DNA from: Cristatella mucedo
Taxonomy: Eukaryota; Bryozoa; Phylactolaemata; Cristatellidae
NCBI GenBank assembly: GCA_009760855.2
Contig: WPIO01000009.1
Location: 5,333,501 to 5,397,500 of the forward strand
Direction: 5' to 3'
DNA: 64,000 nt
Shown here: one piece after another, positions 23,956 to 35,691 of the stretch
How positions within the stretch are numbered: position 1 is the stretch's first letter
Layout: every line of letters begins with the position of its first letter
The notes under the pieces: generated by a model
Seen by the model: the letters and a program-made list of their open reading frames with translations, nothing else
What the model was told of the DNA's origin: nothing
Database searches by the model: none
Position numbers and translations under genes: made by a program

Positions 23956-24275
23956 AAGAAAGAGAGAAATGGAGGGAGGGAGAGAGAGTGAGAGGGAGAC
24001 AGAAAGAGATAGACAGAGAGAAAGAGAAAGACGGAGAGTGACAGAGAGAGACAGAGAAAGAAAGACAGACAGAGAAACAGACAGAGAGACAGACAGAGAG
24101 AGACAAAGAGGCAGAGACTTCATGAACCCGAGAACGATACGGCGGGCTCGAGAGAGAGAGACGTGCGTAGGCAGAGAGGCCGAGAGGCGCAGAGACAGGT
24201 AGACATCGAGACAGAGAGACAAGGAAACAAAGAGACAGGAAAACAGAGAGACAAGAAGATGGGCATACGAAGAGT
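23857..24275 (+). repeat. (GA)n with GACA and AGAGAC variants
   Basis: A pure GA run at about 23860-23927 is followed by (GACA)n to about 23953, then increasingly irregular purine-rich sequence to about 24275. It forms the flank of the CpG island. The long minus-strand frame crossing it (Ser-Leu-rich) is a repeat artefact. Confidence 0.95.
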
Positions 24276-24441
24276 AGTGCGTTTTTGCCTAGCAGTGTTG
24301 CACGCAGACAGAAAGATGGCGATTTACATAAAGTAGAACGCGACAGAGAAAGAGATACAGCGAAACGAGTGGAGCCTGGTGGACAGAACGTCGAGCTTGT
24401 GCGCCCCCGCACCTTACACCAAGTTTGCCTGCAACCCAAAC

Positions 24442-24442
<1 letters not shown>

Positions 24443-24508
<66 letters not shown>
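24443..24508 (+). repeat. (CT)n microsatellite
   Basis: About 32 perfect CT dinucleotides. Together with the (GA)n at 23860-23927 it makes a pair of long complementary runs about 520 bp apart that could in principle pair with each other. Confidence 0.97.
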
Positions 24509-24510
<2 letters not shown>

Positions 24511-24569
24511 TTAAACCGTTGAACAACCCTGACAATGTTTTAGCTAGCTTCCTAGGAAATTCTAACCAT

Positions 24570-24790
24570 AGCGCAACGATTTCAAGGTTTTGCCACTTAA
24601 TTTTAGGTCCCTTTATTCTTGCGCCCAAACCTACCTATCTAAGCTGCTTACCAATCAGGCTCGGTATGGCACGGTCTTCTGATTCAAGTCGCTTAGCTGT
24701 GCCTCGAACTAACGTAGAATCTTGCAGACCACGCCTTAAGATCGAATGCTGTCTCGAGCTCACCGTCTGCTGCTAGGGAAACCATGTAAA
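24570..24790 (+). mobile_element. L2-like C-terminal fragment, diverged
   Basis: Blocks 'tcaaggttttgccacttaat', 'ttaggtccctttattcttg', 'acctacctatctaagctgc' and 'cttgcagaccacgcc' correspond to FKVLSLTFRSLHSLAPAYLSDLL and the region before GDRAFS. No 3' UTR follows. Old 5'- and 3'-truncated copy. Confidence 0.75.
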
Positions 24791-24839
24791 CGTGGTAATC
24801 AGGCCAAACTATCGTTCAGACACAACCGGTCTACCAGCG

Positions 24840-25200
24840 AGACCTGTGGCGGCCACGATGGCAGCCGACGGCAGCGCGAGAGCGCGGCTGCGGCAGCAAA
24901 TTGAGCCACAACAAGAGCGCAGCAGCGGCAGAAGCGGCAGCAACAGCAGCAGGTAGAGTACTGACGCTACGGCGGGCGTAAAGTAATTCACGGCTGCCGC
25001 CAATTGCCCTTTCTTTCACTCTCGAACCTGAGCGGAGCTCGGCAGCGTAAACACGTGACATGGCGGGTTGCCGCCATGTCGCTGCAGTCAGGCCTGTATC
25101 GTTCGTCCCGCAATGGACCCAGATTCCCGCTTTCTGGTCAAATTGTCAGTTGCCGCGCTTCTAGGCGCTCTCCGCGCTTTCATGCAAGCTCGTTTTAGGG
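24840..25200. promoter_or_regulatory. Small CpG-rich element with paired motifs
   Basis: The stretch is CpG-rich and contains CACGTG (E-box core, 25052-25057) directly joined to a perfect inverted repeat gacatggcgg-gttg-ccgccatgtc (25057-25080). Each arm carries the core gCCAT/ATGGc of YY1-type sites. This looks regulatory, but I see no associated transcript. Confidence 0.4.
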
Positions 25201-25394
25201 GTATTTAAGCTAAACTGAGACCTTGCAGAAGGCGCCGCTGGGAGCGAGTACAATGCGCACGCCCAGCACGCAGCACTGTGCAGACTTAGCAGCAGGCAAT
25301 TGAATTCGTAAATTGAATTCGGTCAGCAGCAGAAAATGCACTCAGTCGAGAAGAAATGCACGCTCAAGAATTCGACTGAGTCGGTAATAATGAC

Positions 25395-26222
25395 GTGTAT
25401 GCACTTGGTAAAGCGCCCTCCGAGAACTCTATCTCTTTCCAGGCGCTTTACAGTTGCTGCAAAGGAGATACGATCGAATGGTTAGTGGTAGCATGCTTGA
25501 TAAACAACATGAATAAAATGGTTAGGCGTGACATGCACAGGGGCAGCATGCAAGTGTGGTCAGTGACAGCAAGCAACAGTATCAGCACGCATAAGCATAC
25601 AAAGGACAAATCACGTGGACCGACTGAACGCTTAAATAAATAGATGCAGTTTTAGTTTCTTTTTAAATGTGGTCAAGTCAGGGGATGTCGTGACGGAAGT
25701 CAAGAATAAGCTCCAGGCTTTGGGAGCATACGAATTACTTACACGGTCTCCATAGGATTTGAGGTTTGTACGAGGTATAAGTAAACAGTTTGTTTCCGAA
25801 AAGCGGGTAGTGTGATGCTTGGGCTGGTGGGGGGAGTAGATCTGATAGGTAGCTTGGAGCCAAAGAATGAAAGAACCTAAACTTGAGCAACAAAACCTTA
25901 AACTCGATCCGTTTCTTGACTGTTAGCCAGTGAAAGTTGGCAAGAATTGGTGTGATGTTGCAACTGCGCCGTTCACAACAGATGAGTCTAGCTGCAGAGG
26001 TTTGCACCAGCTGTAAGCGCCTGATTGCACATGCTGGAAGGCCAGCAAGCAGTGAGTTACATAATTCAAGACGGGATGTCGCAAATGCATGGACCAATTT
26101 AGCTGTGGTATCATCGCCTAAATCTAAACAACCCCGAATTTTAGCAATGTCCTGTAGCTGAAAGTAGGCAGGCTTGATTGGGGTGCTGATGTGGTTGTCT
26201 AACGAAAGGTCACTTTGAGACA
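25395..26222 (-). mobile_element. L2-like LINE, 3' part
   Basis: On the minus strand it starts at QSDLSLDNHISTPIKPAYFQ and runs through LQDIAKIRGCLD, KLVHAFATSRLELCNSLLAG, PACAIRRLQLVQTSAARL, NFHWLTVKKRIEFKVL and FHSLAPSYLSDLLPP in one frame for 162 codons (26223-25735). A frameshift follows before the GDRAFS block, then the 3' UTR to about 25395. The longest uninterrupted C-terminal frame in the window apart from 34375-34932. Confidence 0.93.
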
Positions 26223-26926
26223 TGCATTATTTGGCTTTCTATAATTCTGCTTTGCTTACTTGAGTCATGCCTTCAGTAGCTGCAACATCGGCTTTTATAT
26301 ACAGAATAAAACCAGGTGCAAATGATAGAAGGTTAAATTGTTTGTTTCGATGCGTAAATTGTGCAAGTTCGAAGCCCGATTTGTTTGCCGCTTGCTGCTA
26401 TTACTGTCCTCCTCGACTGAGAAATGCTTCTAATTTTTGCCCGAGATGAAAATTGTTTGGCTGTCGCCTAATTTTGTGCATATTTGCCCGCGTAGATTTA
26501 AAATACGCTACGCAATAATAATAATAATAAAAAGTCTTTTGAAAAGCCACCTATGAGCTCGATCTGTATTCAGGCACTTCGCAGCTCACCGGAGGAGAAG
26601 CAATAAACCGTATTTAATGAGAATCCAGTTATCCTGCTTAGGAATGCATGCATAAGCACAAAATTATCATGCTAAGACAAGCGTGCAGAGGCACAAGTAA
26701 TGCCTGTGAACGCTGGTAGGAGTAGGACTTCCTGTTAGTAGCCCACACTCTTTTTCGCCAAGACAAACGAAGCGCACAGGAGAGTCGTCGCACAGTTTAG
26801 CTCCCTATCCTGAGTGGCATCACTTAGTCGTCGTTGCAGTCTTGAGTGCAGATAGTTACGAGCTAAATACGTATGCTGCGTATGAATTTTCGCATATTAA
26901 TTCACTTGATAAGGTCTAGGTAGTGT
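26223..26926. other. No recognisable feature
   Basis: A short AAT run lies at 26515-26530. Otherwise no signature. Confidence 0.45.
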
Positions 26927-26927
26927 A

Positions 26928-27035
26928 AGGTATGCTTCCTTTGCAGCAAGTGTAGAGTGCCTAGAAAAAAATACAGATTCCCCGAGAGCGCTGTAACAAT
27001 TTATTGTTATTAATATTATTATTATTATTATTATC
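26928..27035 (+). mobile_element. L2-like LINE 3' end only
   Basis: 'atgcttcctttgcagcaagt' is followed by gtagagtgcctagaaaaa, 'ccccgagagcgctgtaacaa' and an ATT-rich tail to 27035. About 110 bp; extreme 5' truncation. Confidence 0.85.
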
Positions 27036-27486
27036 ATTCAGACCTTGAGGGGGCGTGCGTAAACTTGCTAACGTATCTTAGCCTGCGACCTACCAGTGCG
27101 ACAAGGATGCCGCGTGCACCACGCTGAACGGCGTCTCACTCAACTCATCAAAAGCGTCAGCGACAACCGATGCGCAGCAACGGTTTTCAGACTGGGCATG
27201 CATGTGTCTCAAGCCGCCATTAAGAGCGATCGCTCTCGTCGTTGCAGCTAGTTGATGGAGCACGCCAGCCAGAGCCACGCCCACACGACTTGACCAACGC
27301 AAGAGCGAAGCTACTCCAGACTTTGCCTCGCACTCCGAGGTCAATTAAAAGTGGCCTGGGCGGCAGTAGCGGTTTTCACTTGCTTCACGTTGAATTGTGA
27401 GTCGTCTTTTATCTCCTCGAAACAATCATACGAATACCTTACACCGATTCCAACCGTAAGTTGAGAATTTTGGCCGTCATCTGTCG
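27036..27486. other. No recognisable gene
   Basis: A minus frame (27344-27090, 84 codons) in locally GC-rich DNA shows no motif. Not called. Confidence 0.4.
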
Positions 27487-27487
27487 C

Positions 27488-28025
27488 CAATGTATCGGGT
27501 CTTCAAGGTTTCTTCGCTCACTTTTAGGTCCCTTTATTCTTTGGCTCCAGCCTACCTATCAGGTCTACTCCCCCCCACCCACCATGCCAAGCATCGTACG
27601 TTCCGCTTTTCGGAAACCAACTGTTTACCTATACCTCCTACAAACCTTAAATCTTATAGAGACCGTGCAAGTAGTTCGTATGCTCCCAAAGCCTGGAACT
27701 CGCTGCCAACTTGCATCACGATATCCCCTGACTTGACCACATTTAGAATAAATTAAAAGCACACCTATATTATGTCAGCATTTCGTGGGTCCTTATGATT
27801 CGTCCTTTATGTGCTCATGCATGCTGACACGTTTGCTTACTGCCACTGACCACACTTGCATGCTGACCATGTGCATTTCACCCCTAACCATGTTATTCAT
27901 GTTGTTTGTCAAGTATGATATTTCTACTCACCATTCGACCGTGTTTACTTTGCAGCAAATGTAAAGCGCCTAGAAAAAGATTGAGCTCTCTGAGGGCACT
28001 TTATCAAGTGTGTTATTATTATTAT
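27488..28025 (+). mobile_element. L2-like LINE, C-terminus and 3' UTR
   Basis: Encodes FKVSSLTFRSLYSLAPAYLS (27500-27570), then SYRDRASSSYAPKAWNSLPT and CITISPDLTTFRIN with a stop, then a full 3' UTR, 'gcaaatgtaaagcgcctag', 'ctctgagggcactttatcaa' and (ATT)n. A C-rich slippage (ccccccaccc, 27568-27580) lies inside the LLPHQAKHRT segment. Confidence 0.92.
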
Positions 28026-28654
28026 CAGCTTTCTTTTGCAGTGCATGTACTTTCCCCACTTACATCAATTGTCACACTCACAGATCACACTCACAATCAC
28101 AATCTCACTCACAGATTTGAAAATCCACAGATCTCATTCTCCATGCAATGCTGCATGTGCTACCAGCAGTGTGAACTTTTCCTAAATATTCGCAACACTA
28201 TAAGAACCTCAATTTCGAAGCTATTCGCCAAAACAGCCTTACCACTTTGATAGACTGCTACATCACGTCGACGTTCTGAATGAGCTAGCTCATTTGAATA
28301 AGCACAATCCACCCGCTCGGGCTGATGGCCTACTATTTACGACAGATTCTAAACTGCTGGGAATATTAAGCGTAAGATTGGAAGCGTATGAGAAAGACTA
28401 GGACTGATTGTCCATCGACTGGCAAACGAGAACTATTGTGGGCCTTACCAATTCATCCACGGGCTAAGGCCGAGTCTGACTTCAATACAACATAAGGCTA
28501 AGGCCGAGTGTAGCTTTAATAAAAAGAAGGCCAAATCGCAGATGCACAATTAAAATTGTTTGTCGACCATATATCATTGCTCAAACGGCACCCCAGTCAC
28601 CGGCTTACCTAGCGAACCATGAGACAATCTCGCTGTTGGTTTTTCTGACTTCTT
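28026..28654. other. No gene; small tandem duplication
   Basis: 'ggctaaggccgagt' occurs at about 28463 and again at about 28497, each followed by a similar 'ctt(t/c)aata' tail, giving two ~34-bp units. Short overlapping 'cacactcacagatcacactc' words lie at 28070-28130. Nothing else recognised. Confidence 0.5.
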
Positions 28655-28970
28655 ACAACAATAATGGTAAATATTATTCAATATTATTCGTACCATGCCC
28701 TAATAGAACGAATCTTTTTCTAGGCATTTTAAATATGATGCAATTGAAGCGTGACATTAAAATGTGCAAACTTCCAGCATGACAAAGACCATACTGATTC
28801 GGCTTTAAAAGAAGATCAGGGGCAGAAAGTGGGTTTGCAGCTTATTTTTTAATGTCTTCAACTCACGGGATTCCGTGACATCAGTCGCAGCATCCCGTGA
28901 CGAGGAAGAGAGTTCCAGGCTTTGGAAGAATACTAACCAAAGGCACTGTCTCAAAAGACGCTTACGTTGA
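28655..28970 (-). mobile_element. Old L2-like LINE 3' fragment
   Basis: On the minus strand it encodes VFFQSLELSSSSRDAATDVT-ESRELKTLKNKLQTHF, matching AFSSYAPKAWNSLPTCVTT-SPDLTTFKKKLKTHLF. A short, decayed 3' UTR and an ATT-type tail follow near 28660. Highly diverged. Confidence 0.78.
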
Positions 28971-29486
28971 CTGGCTGCAGGCACAGCTGCAGCCAGTCGA
29001 AGCAGAAAACGGGGGATCGAATCATGCCCAGGCAGCAATTAGGAAGCAGATCGGAGCATATTTCAGGGTTCGCTTTTCCGATTTCTGCGCTGCTTCTTAC
29101 GCAGAGAGAAAGATAAATCGGAGAATCCATCCTACTGCTGACCCAAATACCCGCTGTTCTCCATTGGAGATGCTTATTCGTACCGCTTCCCTGCATAACT
29201 AACACGGTGAATCTTCCCTTAGCTTCAGGTTCTGTTCTAGCGTGTCTCAACGAGGCCATTTCAAGCTATTAACAGTCTAGTCAATTCGAGACCCGAGGAA
29301 CTAAAGAAAATTCTGCCCAAAGACGAAACGTATAGTGTGTCTGACCTTTAAAAACTTATATTAAAATGTGCACCATAATCTGTAAGTTCAATTCAGGTAT
29401 CAGTGCAAATAAGTCAACAGAGTGAGCACGCATGAAATTGTAGAACGATCTTGACGAATGCTGTCTTGGGTAGTCTCATCACTAGT
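28971..29486. other. No recognisable feature
   Basis: Overlapping frames on both strands (28897-29202 plus, 28951-29259 minus) show no family match. A short repeat of cagctgcag words around 28975-28995. Confidence 0.4.
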
Positions 29487-29487
29487 T

Positions 29488-29605
29488 TTGCTCTATCTCG
29501 CGGCAGTTTTTGATGTGATTGATCATCTAGTTCTCCCTAAGTCCCTGTCCTCTCGGTTAGGCATCGTAAGCATAATGCTACAAACTGTTAAAATCCTATC
29601 ACCTT
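29488..29605 (+). mobile_element. LINE RT fragment around motif A
   Basis: Translation LVLLYLAAVFDVIDHLVLPK-SLSSRLGIVSIMLQTVKILS matches LVLLDLSAAFDTVDHxVLL...RLSSRLGIxGxALQWFxSYLS of the L2-like RT. The first catalytic Asp is retained (FDVIDH). Flanking parts are not recognisable, so this is an isolated relic. Confidence 0.75.
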
Positions 29606-30944
29606 GAGGAAATTCAGACTTGAGATCTTAACGGCCAACGGTCATCCGGGGAAATGTTTAAATTGGTATACGCCAGAGATCCATTGTATGACGATACATT
29701 TTTGCCATCCATGCTCTCTACTTCTTGTCGATGCAGACTTCAAGCACAGCCAAGGAATGTATTTTAAGGAAGAAGATGCTCCACTGCACCTGGTCTTTTT
29801 TTACTATCAGTCTTTCATATTCTTGGCCGGATGGCGCATTTCTGTCACGACGAAAGATGGCGCAGCGTAGTCTTCCGCGACGGAACTACTGAGACTCAAC
29901 GAAGCGAATCCACAGGCAGTGGGCTGCTCGTGACTAATAGGCCTAAAATGAGAAAGCATACATAATCATCCTAGAAAGTAAATAGAATATTATGCGACAA
30001 TTCAACCTGTGAATACGCTGGCAATTTCAAGTTGGACATATGAGGATAAGAATAGATACTCTTAACTAAGCCATACGCTCAATATGAGCAGTCTGTCATA
30101 AAGGACATGCAGAGCTCCGCTCATATTTCCTACTTCGTGGCCATCCAATAAGAAAATTGCTAAGCCGTAGAATTCACTAGGTACCAAAAATACTGCGGTC
30201 AAACAATCCAAGAATACAACGGACGGTGCCAAAGCCTGACTATGAATACGTAAAGACCCGAGTTACTGGGTTACTGGACCTAATGAAAGAATTAGATACA
30301 TTACACCAAGAAGCGCCTGTTCTAAATTATTTTACGTTTTTATTGGGTCAATATTAGCCTAACATTCGTACATTTGTAAGACACTTGAGCGGATGCCTAA
30401 ACGCCAAGCTGTGCCAGATTTGTAACCAGCTAGCTTATATATTAAAATAAAATATGATTTGGAGACTGCTCAGATAATGTTTGAAGCATATGCCATAACA
30501 AAATTACAAGTTCAAGTTTATCTGGTCAGCGTTATCCAAGATACGACATCATAAAGACTCAAGGGCCCGTAGTTAACAAAACTGAAAGTTTGGGAGTGAA
30601 GGGCAGTTGGTTGACGAAGGCAAGCTAGACAAAAGAGCCAGCGCTACTCAATGCACAAATAGCTAACTATTTCGATTCATGCACATATTTCAGACCAATG
30701 GACCTCAAGAAATGCTCAAGATGCCGCCAATTCACCTTGCAGAGATTCTCCACGATCGAGGCGGCACGATAGATGTCGGCAGATGTCGGAGCCTCAGCGG
30801 TAGTTTACAGTGGATGTTGCGACCTAATACAATTTAAGCGACTTTAGACGACATCTTTGCATCCCTTGATCGTTGAAAATACTTGCATTCAAATGCGAAT
30901 CTCAGCAATACTGCTGTATGTATTGCTGAGATTATTGATCATTG
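29606..30944. other. No gene recognised; 14-bp inverted repeat at 30898-30933
   Basis: The frame 29604-29870 (+) has no motif. A perfect inverted repeat has arms 30898-30911 (aatctcagcaatac) and 30920-30933 with an 8-bp loop. Otherwise anonymous AT-rich sequence. Confidence 0.5.
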
Positions 30945-31062
30945 ATATGCTTAGCAAGGGAGTTGAGATGGTTTGACATGCTGGTGGGCAGGGAGAGATC
31001 AAATCACAGCTTTACAGCTCCGTGCCATCTGCAAATGCCTAGCCTCAATGTCCACATTCAAG
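30945..31062 (-). mobile_element. L2-like RT fragment just after YADD
   Basis: On the minus strand 'gcagatggcacggagctgta' reads ADGTELYLCFDLSL, matching ADDTQLYLCFDPSQP, then 'cccaccagcatgtcaaacca' and 'ctcaactcccttgctaagca', matching the SLNSLAACI block. Second Asp of YADD changed to Gly. Isolated 120-bp relic. Confidence 0.75.
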
Positions 31063-31209
31063 CCTGCGACTCGGGACCTCATTTGAAGTTCCTATGCTAG
31101 GCTTAAAAGACTAGTAAGTCTCTAAAAAACTCATATCTACTGTTCACCTTTTGAGATGTATAGACCTTCTTTGTTTGCAAAGCTAAAGTGATAAATATGC
31201 CTGATCCCT

Positions 31210-32035
31210 GGGTCATTCAATAATAATACTGATAAAAATAGTACATTTGATATGGCGCCCTCAGATGACTGAATCTCTTTCCAGGCAATTTACATTTGCT
31301 GCAAAGGAAGCACGATCGAATGTTTAATGGTGGTATGTTGAATAAACAACAAGAATAACATGGTTAGGGGAGACATGCACAGGGTCAGCGTGCAAGTATG
31401 GTTAGTGGCAGCATGTAGTGTCAGCACCCATAAGTACATGAAGGACGAATCACAGGGACTCACTAAATGCTGTGATAAATAGATGCGTTTTAAGTTTCTT
31501 TTTAAATGTGGACAAGTCAGGAGATGTCGTGAAGCAAGTAGGGAGTGGGTTCCAATTAAATGCACGGTCTCCAAAGGATTTGATGTTCGTACGAGGTATA
31601 GGTAGACAATTAGATTCCAAAAAGCGGGCGATACGATGCTTAGCTTCGTGGGAGAGTAGATCTGATAGGTAGGCTGGAGCCAATGACTAAAGGGACCTAA
31701 AAGTGAGTGACGAAATCTTGAATTTGATGCGTTGCTTGACTAGGAGCCAGTGCAGGTCGGCGAGAAGTAGTGAGATATGGCATTTGTGACTCTCACGACC
31801 GATAAGCCTAGCTGCAGAGTTTTGCACCAGCTGTAAGGGCCTCATTGCACAGGCCGGTAGGCCAGCAAGCAGTGAGTTACAGAAGTCAAGACGGGATGTC
31901 ACACATGCTTGGATCAACTTAGATGTGGTATACCTATCCAAACAAGCCCAAATTTGAGCAATTTTATGTAGCTGAAAGTAGGCAGGCGTGACTCTGAAGC
32001 TGATGTGGTCGTCAAATGAAAGGTCACTTTGGAAG
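31210..32035 (-). mobile_element. L2-like LINE, 3' part
   Basis: Minus strand: FQSDLSFDDHISF..., AYFQLHKIAQIWACLDRYTTSKLIQACVTSRLDFCNSLLAGLP (split by frameshifts), RPLQLVQNSAARLIGRE, LADLHWLLVKQRIKFK, then in another frame APAYLSDLLSHEAKHRIARF, and WNPLPTCFTTSPDLSTFKKKL. The Ser-Tyr-Ala-Pro-Lys segment is deleted. The 3' UTR and ATT-type tail end near 31215. About 100 bp of its 3' UTR (31288-31390) is nearly identical to 36744-36843. Confidence 0.93.
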
Positions 32036-32560
32036 TCAAGATTAGACCAGAAGATCTTAAGTAACTAACTCTACGTCTCTCTACTGCCGTTTCCATCAAA
32101 GACACTTTAATTATTTTTGGAAAACCAGCTAAACGCTCATCACAAAGCTACAAGCCTTAGTTTCTGTGTGGTTTTAGAGCCAATAATGTACTGAGAGAGC
32201 ACCGTTGCGAGTGTGTAATGAATGTGACTCTCTAAGGAATTCTGACTTAAGCAGAGTCTTAAGTAGGCTCTGCTGGATCTCTCGGCAGGTTTTGCTACCA
32301 CGGAGCTCCAGCGAATTCTTTAATGCATCTCGTCTCGCCTGGCATCGCTGGAATCTCACTGCAATGATGTAGGCCTTATCTTAATTGGAGCTTTCAGAGC
32401 GTCGCTATCGGTAGAAAATGTCATCCGGAGTGTCTTGACACTGGCTGAACTATTCTCTTAAGATTGTGTGCTCCCTACTTCTAGTATAACCCAATGCTGG
32501 GCACCTAAAAACATGCAGATCTCATTCAGTCAGAATAGTATGCCCTACTCCGCACTCATA
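32036..32560. other. No recognisable feature
   Basis: Anonymous sequence between two L2-like copies in opposite orientation. Confidence 0.45.
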
Positions 32561-32561
32561 T

Positions 32562-32850
32562 ATCTTCTCTGTATCTTGGTCCCCTGACTTGACGAGACTT
32601 AAAAAAGAAGCTAAAACTGGATTATTTCCTCGCAGTATTTGTTGGTGATTTTTAATGGTCCTTTGTGTGCTTATATGTGCTCAGACTGTGCGATTTACCA
32701 CTAACCATATTTTGCATGCCAACACTGTAGGTGCTACCACTAGCCGTATGGTCGTGCTTCCGTTACAGCAAATTTTCATTTCCTATAAAGAGATTAAAAT
32801 CTATGAGGTTGCAATGCAAATGTATTAAAATTATTATTAATATTGTTCAA
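32562..32850 (+). mobile_element. L2-like LINE 3' UTR, diverged
   Basis: 'cccctgacttgacgagactt' then 'aaaaaagaagctaaaactgg' (PDLTTFKKKLKT), decayed 3' UTR ('tttaccactaaccatatttt', 'ccgtatggtcgtgcttccgt'), 'gcaaattttcatttccta' and 'tattattaatatt' tail. Confidence 0.82.
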
Positions 32851-32859
32851 TGTAATGTG

Positions 32860-34015
32860 TACCGATGGGATCAGTGCTCGGTCTACTCCTTTCTTCATTT
32901 CTTACTTACCCTCTTACCCATTTAATAGCCAGGGGCAATAACGACTTACATTTCTATACTAATGAAACACAGGTTCACCGGTACTTTGATCTCTCCATTT
33001 ATTTTCGAACTCTCTTAACTCCCTTGCAGCATGCATTGCTAACTTTTGTAATTGTATGACAGCAAAGAATTAACGGGCAAGACTGGTAGTACTTAAAAAT
33101 TGCAAAACCAAACCTTCAGAATGGGCTCGGCCGGTATATTTCCAGTAGCTGGGTACTGTCTGCAAAATTGGTATCGTGTTCCTAAGTGACGGTTCACAAA
33201 ATTCTTGCATCAGCTCCACAGACGTGGCAGCATAATTTCGGTTGACACTACAAAAACTTCGAATTAGCACGACAAAAGCTTGAACCTAGTTTCATAAGGA
33301 TACCACAGCCAAGCTGGTTCATGCACTAGTAATATCCCGACTAGACCATGTAACTTCGTATTAATTTTATTACTATTTATTACGTATTACTATTCCTATA
33401 TATTATTTGGTATTACTCGTATTATTTCCCCCTGCCTGCGTAATAAGATGCCTGCAGTGCGTGAAAAACTCTACATCCAGGCTTGTCTGCCGTGAGCGTT
33501 GCAGCTGCCACTTCTGGCCGACCTGTAGTGGCTCCCAATGAAGTAGCGTAGCGACTTCATTTTTATGTCACACAATTTTAGGTCTCTTCATTTTCTAACC
33601 CCTGCCTACCTATCCGAATACTTTAAAAGCTTCAGGCTTCGTATTGCACCACCCACTCTGGCGACTCGCCGTACTTGCGCCTCATCGTACCGCCCACTGA
33701 TCTCGTGACTCCTGGCCTTCACCTCTACCTTGAACCAACCTCAAATCCTTTGGAGATCTTACCTTCAGTTGGTACGCTTCGAAAGTCTGGAAGTCTTTCC
33801 TGATTAACTGTGTGACATCTCCTGAATTTAAGGCATTAATGAGAAACTACAAATCCACCTGTAAATAAATCTCACCGAATTCCTTTGTCTTGCCTGTGAC
33901 TCGTGCTTTCTGTGCTCTGGGTGATGGGTGGCTCCTTATTATCGCTAACCACGTGACATGCTTCCTTGGCAGCATATGAAAAGTACCTAGAAATAGATGC
34001 AGTTATGTTAGGGTG
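32860..34015 (+). mobile_element. L2-like LINE, interrupted composite
   Basis: In order on plus: MGSVLGLLLSSFLTYPL...IARGNN-DLHFYTNETQVHRYFDLS (32862-32990, RT motif around YADD, here YTNE), then ~215 bp of unrelated sequence, then 'ccaagctggttcatgc' (KLVHAFVTSRLD, 33310-33350), an AT-rich 75-bp insert (33357-33432), then QCVKNSTSRLVCRERC-like, HWLP-like and GDLTFS-like blocks to a 3' end near 34015. Parts of one old element broken by insertions and deletions. Both catalytic residues of YADD are altered. Confidence 0.8.
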
Positions 34016-34366
34016 CAGTGAGAATGTCTTACTGATGATACCTACGATTAGTATGATAGGCAGGAATCATATACAAACGCTTTCCCTTTTCGGCTCCCAG
34101 CCACACCGAGACCACCCTCTCAACAGAATGGGCACCTTCCCACACAGCACCCATCGCCATCTCTACCGTAATATTTGTATTAATTATAATGGTAATAGCG
34201 TTCAAAATGAACGAAATTTCTCTCTGGACACTTACAGTATTCTAGAATTTTCAGAAACGCCTAACCTGCGTAGTGGATCACTGTAAGCCATTCGAAATGT
34301 ATCACTCCAATCTTCTTTAAGCAGGCCTTTTCTAAAAACTATTATTATAGAATCTAAGTTACAAGT
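34016..34366. other. No recognisable feature
   Basis: Anonymous 350 bp between two plus-strand L2-like copies. Confidence 0.45.
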
Positions 34367-34367
34367 T

Positions 34368-35336
34368 TTTTTAATTGAATGATGATAAAACTAACTTACT
34401 AGTTACGGGCAAACCAAGCATGATTCAGATATTGGAAAGGCTTATGCTCAAAATCGGCTGTGCCAGCATATCTCCTGTTGATTCTGCACGAAATCTAGGT
34501 GCCATGTTTCAAAGTCACATTTCTTCAGACGACCACATCAGCTCCACATTAAAGTCTACCTACTTCCAGCGACATAACATTGCTAAAATTCGGACTTGCT
34601 TAGACAAGGATGCCGTATCTAAGTTGGCCCATGCATTTGTGACATCCCGTCTTGACTTCTGTAACTCACTGCTTGCTGGCCTACCGGCATGTGCAAGCAG
34701 GCGATTACAACTGGTGCAAAACTCTGCAGCCAGGCTAGTCTCTCGCGAGCGTCGCAGTTATTGCATCACACTAATTCTCGCCGACCTGCACTGGCTCCGA
34801 GCCAAGCGACAGATCGACTTCAAGATTTGGTTGCTCACTTTTAGTTCCCTTCATTCTTTGGATCCAGCCTATCTATCAGATCTACTCCACCACCAGGCCG
34901 AGCATCGTACCACCCACTTTTTTGGAATCTAACCGTTTACCAATACCTCGAAAAACCTCAAATTCTTTGGAGACCCTGCATTTAGTTCGTATGCTCCGAA
35001 ACCCTGGAACTCACTCCCGACTTGCGTCACAACATTGCCTGCTTTGACCACATTTAAAAAGAACTTAAAAACACACTTATTTAGGACAGCATTTAGTGGG
35101 TCCATGTGATTCGTTCTTTATGTGCTTATGCGTGCTGACACTGTGCATGCTGCCACTAACCACATTTGCATGCTGACCCTGTGCATGTCACCCCTAACCA
35201 TGTTTTTCATGTTGTTTATCAAGCATGATACCACTCACCATTCGATTGTGTTTCTTTTTCAACAAATGTAAAGTGCCCAGAAATAGATTGGGTTCTCTGA
35301 AGGCGCTCTATCAAGTGTATTATTATTATTATTATT
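34368..35336 (+). mobile_element. L2-like LINE, well-preserved 3' part
   Basis: Starts at LNDDKTNLLVTGKPS and keeps one open frame for 185 codons (34375-34932): ISPVDSARNLGAMFQSHISS, TYFQRHNIAKIRTCLDKDA, KLAHAFVTSRLDFCNSLLAG, RRLQLVQNSAARLVSRERR, LADLHWLRAKRQIDFKIWLL, LDPAYLSDLLHHQAEH. A frameshift then breaks the GDPAFSSYAPKPWN block. Complete 3' UTR, 'gcgctctatcaagtg' and (ATT)5. One of the younger copies. Confidence 0.95.
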
Positions 35337-35690
35337 AAGTTTGTGTCACCTTTATCCGCAAACAATTTTAGAATGGCCTTCATATTAATGAGACCCACCC
35401 TGGCTCTTTATTCACGATTTAGTAAAGCTCAATTGGTAAATAAAGCATGCAGTAATAACCATGAGTTAATTTACCGATGGCCAAAGTTCTACATATTAAC
35501 TGAGCATTAATAATCACGAGCAAGCAACGTATTTAACCTCACCTGTGTATTCACTAGCCAGGTAAAGACTAAACGTAATACAAGTCTCACATAGAAAAAA
35601 TCACGCAGGAAATGCAAATACGCAAATAGCAAATACGCAGGAGTCACTCTAAAAATCATAAGCAATAGAAAGTTATAAATATAATTCATT
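35337..35690. other. No recognisable feature, AT-rich
   Basis: AT-rich sequence between an L2-like copy and a SINE. Confidence 0.45.
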
Positions 35691-35691
35691 T

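Noticed and set aside
22913-24628. A 571-codon open frame on the minus strand
   Set aside because: It runs through the CpG island and then the complement of the GA tract; its residues (Ser-Leu repeats, Arg/Ala/Pro-rich) follow base composition, and frames on the other strand are equally open.
34375-34932. A host gene encoding a 185-residue protein
   Set aside because: Every block matches the C-terminal part of the L2-like LINE and the copy carries the LINE 3' UTR and (ATT)n tail.
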